NCBI RefSeq assembly: GCF_000685965.1
Contig: NZ_JMLE01000025.1
Location: 1 to 60,969, forward strand
Reading direction: 5' to 3'
DNA from: Arthrobacter sp. UNC362MFTsu5.1
GTDB taxonomy: Bacteria; Actinomycetota; Actinomycetes; Actinomycetales; Micrococcaceae
Length of the DNA stretch: 60,969 bases
Below are positions 58,287-60,969 of this stretch, piece after piece. Each line of letters opens with the position of its first letter. Position 1 is the first letter of the stretch. Under the pieces are notes generated by a model. It saw only the letters and a program-made list of their open reading frames with translations. It was not told the DNA's origin and ran no database searches. A program made the position numbers and the translations under genes.

Positions 58287-59689
58287 AGTTTGAAGACCCT
58301 TCGGGGCGAGCCGTCGACGAGGTCGACGATCAGTTCGTGGGCGCGGTCCTCGCTGACGCGGTGCTCCGCTACCAGGCGGGCCAGGAAGGAGGCCTCGATC
58401 CGGCGGGAGGCGTCGTGGCGGGCGGGGATGGAGCAGAACGCGCGGGTGTCGTCGATGAAGCCGGACGAGCGGGAGAAGCCGGCGGTCTCGGTGACCGCCG
58501 AGCGGAAGCGCAGCATGGCGTCCGGGGCGTCCAGGAACCACCACGGGGCGCCGAGGTACACGGACGGATAGAAGCCGGCCAGCGGCGCGAGTTCGCGGGA
58601 GAACACGGTCTCGTCCAGGGTGAACAGCACCAGGTGGAAGTCCTTGGCGGTGCCGAAGTCCTGCAGCAGCGGGCGGATCGCCTCGGTGTAGTTGACGGCG
58701 AACGGGATGTCGTGGCCGGTGTCCGCGCCGTAAGTGTTGAAGGTGGGTTCGTGGTGGTTGCGGTACGAGCCCGGGTGGATGGTCATGACCAGGCCGTCTT
58801 CCACGGACATCCGCGCCATCTGGTACATCATGTGGGCTTCGAAGTCTTCGCGGTCCTGCGCCGTGGCCTGGCCGGAGCGGGCCCGGTCAAACAGCTTTGC
58901 CGCATCGCCGGCGTCAAGCTTGAGCGTTGACGGCGTGCGGACGCCGTGGTCCGCGGAAACTGCGCCGTGCTCCACGAAATAACGACGCCGGTTTTCCAGC
59001 GCGGTGATATACCCGGCATAGCCGGTGCCGCCGTCGCCCGCTGCCGCGATGAGGCGGTCAACGTTGGCGGACCACGCGGGGTGGGCGATGTTCAGGTATT
59101 GGTCCGGCCGGAACGTGGGCAGGACGCGGCCGTGGAAGGTGGGGTCGTCGGCGATTGCCTTGTGGCTGGCCAGGCTGTCCAGGGGATCATCGGTGGTGGC
59201 CAGGACCTCGATGTTGAAGTCCTTGAAGAGCTGGCGCGGTCGGAAGCCCGGTTCCAGCAGCTTGGCGGAAATCGCGTCGTAGCTGGCATCGGCGGTCTCG
59301 GCGCTGATCTCCAGCTGGAGGCCGAACACGCTGTCGAACTGCGTGCGGAGCCAGTAGCCGGAGGCGGTGCCTTCGAACAGCGGCCAGGCCTTGCAGAACT
59401 CGTGCCAGACGGCGCGGGAGTCCGGCTGGGTGGTATTGGAGTCCCGCAGCCGGTCCAGCGGAACGCCGCTGGCGTGGATCAGGCGGGTGACGTAGTGGTC
59501 CGGGCTGACCAGCAGCGCTGCCGGGTCCGGGAAGGGGGTGTTGTGCTCGATGACAGCGGCGTCAACGTGCCCGTGCGGGGAAATGATGGGGAGGTCCTGG
59601 ACGCGCTGCAGGAGGTCGCGCGCAATGCTGCGCGTTCCGGGATCCGCGGGCAGGAGCCGGTCTGGGTTGGCGGCAATCGACTGTGACAT
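58283..59689 (-). CDS. uxaC: Glucuronate isomerase
   Basis: 468 residues. Converts D-glucuronate to D-fructuronate (or galacturonate to tagaturonate). N-terminal PIISPHGHVDAAVIEHNTPF, the VLATTDDPLDSLASHKAIA segment and MTIHPGSYRNHHEP are typical. ATG 59689. Coupled to uxuB by 4-bp overlap. Confidence 0.96.
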   Translation of the reverse strand: MSQSIAANPDRLLPADPGTRSIARDLLQRVQDLPIISPHGHVDAAVIEHNTPFPDPAALLVSPDHYVTRLIHASGVPLDRLRDSNTTQPDSRAVWHEFCKAWPLFEGTASGYWLRTQFDSVFGLQLEISAETADASYDAISAKLLEPGFRPRQLFKDFNIEVLATTDDPLDSLASHKAIADDPTFHGRVLPTFRPDQYLNIAHPAWSANVDRLIAAAGDGGTGYAGYITALENRRRYFVEHGAVSADHGVRTPSTLKLDAGDAAKLFDRARSGQATAQDREDFEAHMMYQMARMSVEDGLVMTIHPGSYRNHHEPTFNTYGADTGHDIPFAVNYTEAIRPLLQDFGTAKDFHLVLFTLDETVFSRELAPLAGFYPSVYLGAPWWFLDAPDAMLRFRSAVTETAGFSRSSGFIDDTRAFCSIPARHDASRRIEASFLARLVAEHRVSEDRAHELIVDLVDGSPRRVFKL

Positions 59690-59719
59690 AGATCAATGGT
59701 CCGGGTTGCCAAGGGCATT

Positions 59720-59735
59720 TGTCAACCGGTTGCCA
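59720..59735. promoter_or_regulatory. LacI-type operator upstream of uxaC
   Basis: TGTCAACCGGTTGCCA, 15 of 16 bases of the palindrome TGGCAACCGGTTGCCA, lying 31 bases before the uxaC start. On the minus strand it ends in TTGACA, a possible -35 that the regulator would cover. A TTGCCA follows nearby. Confidence 0.75.
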
Positions 59736-59810
59736 TAAATTGCCATTAAGTTGCGGGGTGGCCGGGCGGCCGGGGTGGCAGGGCTGCCCGGGTGGCGGGG
59801 CTGCCCGGCC

Positions 59811-60872
59811 TCAGCCCGCGGGGAGGAGCCGTCCGCTGGAGCCCCGCAGCACCAGCTCCGTTTCGACGCGCAGCGTCCCCGCCGGCTCCCCCGTGCCGTG
59901 GAGCAGGTCAAGGAGCAGGGTGGTGGCACCGGAGCCGCACTCCCCCAGCGGCGAGCGGACGGTGGTGAGCGGCGGCGTGGTGAAATCCGCCCCGAAGATG
60001 TCGTCGAAGCCCACGATGCTGATCTGGTCCGGCACCACCATGCCCGCTGCCTGGAGCTCCTGCATGAGTCCGATGGCCAGGAGGTCGTTGTAGGTCAGCA
60101 CGGCCGTGGCACCGCTGGCCCGGACGTCGCGCGCCACCTGCCTGCCGCCGTCGACCGTTGGTTTGCTGGATTCGAGTCTGACGGCCTCAAGCCGCGACCA
60201 CTCGCAGGCGGCCTGCACACCTTCCCAGCGGCGGGCGGACATCCAGGACTGCGGGGGCCCGGCAACAAAGGCGACCTTGTGGTGGCCGTTGGCGGCCAGG
60301 CTGCGGACGGCCTCGCTGATGCCCTTGTTCACGTCGGGCACCACGCACGGCACGCCGTCGACCTCGCGGTTGATGACCACCACCGGCTTGTCGCGGGCGA
60401 GGGCGCGGATGTCGTCGTCGTCCATGCGCGGGCTGGCCAGGATCAGGCCGTCCACGGTGGCCATCATGCGGCGGGCTGCCGTCAGCTCGGTGACGGCGGA
60501 CTCGGCGGATTCGGCGAGCACCAGGGTGTAATCCCGCACCGTGGCGGTGGTTTCCGCGCCGCGGATGATGTCGAAGAAGGTGGGGTTGGTGATGTCCGCA
60601 ACGATCAGGCCGAAGGTGTTGGTTCGGCCGGTGGGCAGGGCCCGGGCGAACGGGTTGACCTGGTAGTTCAGCTCCGCGGCGGCGTCCTCGATGAGTTTCT
60701 GTGTCTTGGCGCTGACCCGGCCCGGTTTGCTGAGCGCACGGGAAACCGTGGACGGATTGACGCCGGCAACCTTCGCAATGTCGTAGATCGTAGCGTTGGA
60801 CTTGCCGTCGCGGGCGTGCTTTTTGGCCGGAGCTGTTGGTGCGGCAGCGTCCGGCGTCTTGGGTTCAGTCAC
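59811..60872 (-). CDS. LacI family transcriptional regulator of the glucuronide cluster
   Basis: 353 residues from GTG 60872 (GGAG at 5 bases upstream). Helix-turn-helix at about 24-55: TIYDIAKVAGVNPSTVSRAL, SKPGRVSAKTQ; then the periplasmic-binding-like domain (NTFGLIVADITNPTFFDIIR, LILASPRMDDDDIRALA, VLTYNDLLAIGLMQ, ISIVGFDDIFGADFTTPPLTTV). An in-frame GTG at 60932 would add 20 residues and would put its own operator half-site inside the gene. It most likely represses uidA and uxaC transcripts until glucuronate or a derivative binds. Confidence 0.93.
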   Translation of the reverse strand: MTEPKTPDAAAPTAPAKKHARDGKSNATIYDIAKVAGVNPSTVSRALSKPGRVSAKTQKLIEDAAAELNYQVNPFARALPTGRTNTFGLIVADITNPTFFDIIRGAETTATVRDYTLVLAESAESAVTELTAARRMMATVDGLILASPRMDDDDIRALARDKPVVVINREVDGVPCVVPDVNKGISEAVRSLAANGHHKVAFVAGPPQSWMSARRWEGVQAACEWSRLEAVRLESSKPTVDGGRQVARDVRASGATAVLTYNDLLAIGLMQELQAAGMVVPDQISIVGFDDIFGADFTTPPLTTVRSPLGECGSGATTLLLDLLHGTGEPAGTLRVETELVLRGSSGRLLPAG

Positions 60873-60909
60873 GGCTCCATCGTAGTGCGGCACGGCAACA
60901 AACAGCGGG

Positions 60910-60919
60910 ACGGTTGCCA
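60910..60919. promoter_or_regulatory. Operator half-site upstream of LacI gene
   Basis: ACGGTTGCCA matches the right half of the cluster's LacI palindrome. It is 38 bases before the GTG 60872 and could allow autoregulation; only half of the dyad is conserved. Confidence 0.35.
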
Positions 60920-60924
60920 AACGC

Positions 60925-60969
60925 TCTCTCACTTTCCGTCCCTTTAACGCCGACGGTCTCTCACTTTCC
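60925..60969. repeat. 13-bp direct repeat at window end
   Basis: TCTCTCACTTTCC at 60925-60937 and 60957-60969, 32 bp apart. It lies upstream of the LacI gene; the region continues beyond the window. Confidence 0.75.

Noticed and set aside
56853..58544. Start of uxuB at 58544
   Set aside because: The extra 86 residues are Arg/Pro-rich and lie inside the uxaC gene on the same strand in another frame; GTG 58286 gives the family N-terminus and a 4-bp overlap.

Overview
GC-rich actinobacterial chromosome, most probably a Micrococcaceae member of the Arthrobacter/Pseudarthrobacter type. The signs are the strong G/C bias at third codon positions, many GTG starts, tight 4-bp ATGA/GTGA overlaps, a dnaX-recR-lysC order, a purS-purQ-purL cluster, DUF3151 beside class II aldolase, and GAF-ANTAR and SSI-like proteins. 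Apart from the protein calls, genus-level assignment is inference. No tRNA, rRNA, CRISPR array, transposase or phage gene was recognised.

Layout. 1-5054: 3' end of dnaX, recR, a GNAT acetyltransferase and aspartokinase lysC, closed by a strong terminator. 5103-6315: two small paralogous proteins and a divergent OhrR-type regulator. 6357-14759: a protease/inhibitor island in which two large secreted subtilases flank two SSI-like (subtilisin-inhibitor) genes and one uncharacterised gene. 15047-18866: a small membrane protein and purSQL. 18964-21775: leftward small genes (DUF503, ABM monooxygenase, TPR, DUF1990, MmcQ/YjbR, CoA-binding). 21917-27251: a SAM riboswitch followed by acs-sfnG-metY-CoA-binding gene, a sulfur/methionine operon. 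27274-28664: sigma factor with putative membrane anti-sigma partner. 28828-28938: two hairpins with unrelated stems but a shared loop. 29130-32595: PadR regulator with an ABC/FtsX exporter. 32657-42759: mostly housekeeping (purA, class II aldolase, SpoU methyltransferase, HAD phosphatase, pyrE) with several regulatory or unknown proteins, including an HPt-like protein that lacks its histidine. 42910-48379: an operon of AMP-forming acyl-CoA ligase, E1 alpha, E1 beta, E2 and an acyl carrier protein, without E3. 49708-60872: a glucuronide catabolic regulon (gluconokinase-GH3 fusion, manD, GPH symporter, uidA, uxuB, uxaC, LacI regulator) with matching LacI-type operators.

How genes work together. 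In the glucuronide region the symporter imports glucuronides, UidA frees glucuronate, UxaC makes fructuronate, UxuB makes mannonate and ManD makes 2-keto-3-deoxygluconate; KDG kinase and aldolase are not in the window. In the riboswitch operon, SfnG would release methanesulfinate from dimethyl sulfone, Acs supplies acetyl-CoA for O-acetylhomoserine, and MetY joins sulfide or methanethiol to it. The strongest candidates for something not well described are the subtilase/SSI island, the ACP-containing dehydrogenase operon, the kinase-glycosidase fusion and the twin hairpins. All functional statements come from motif recognition by eye; no database search was run.
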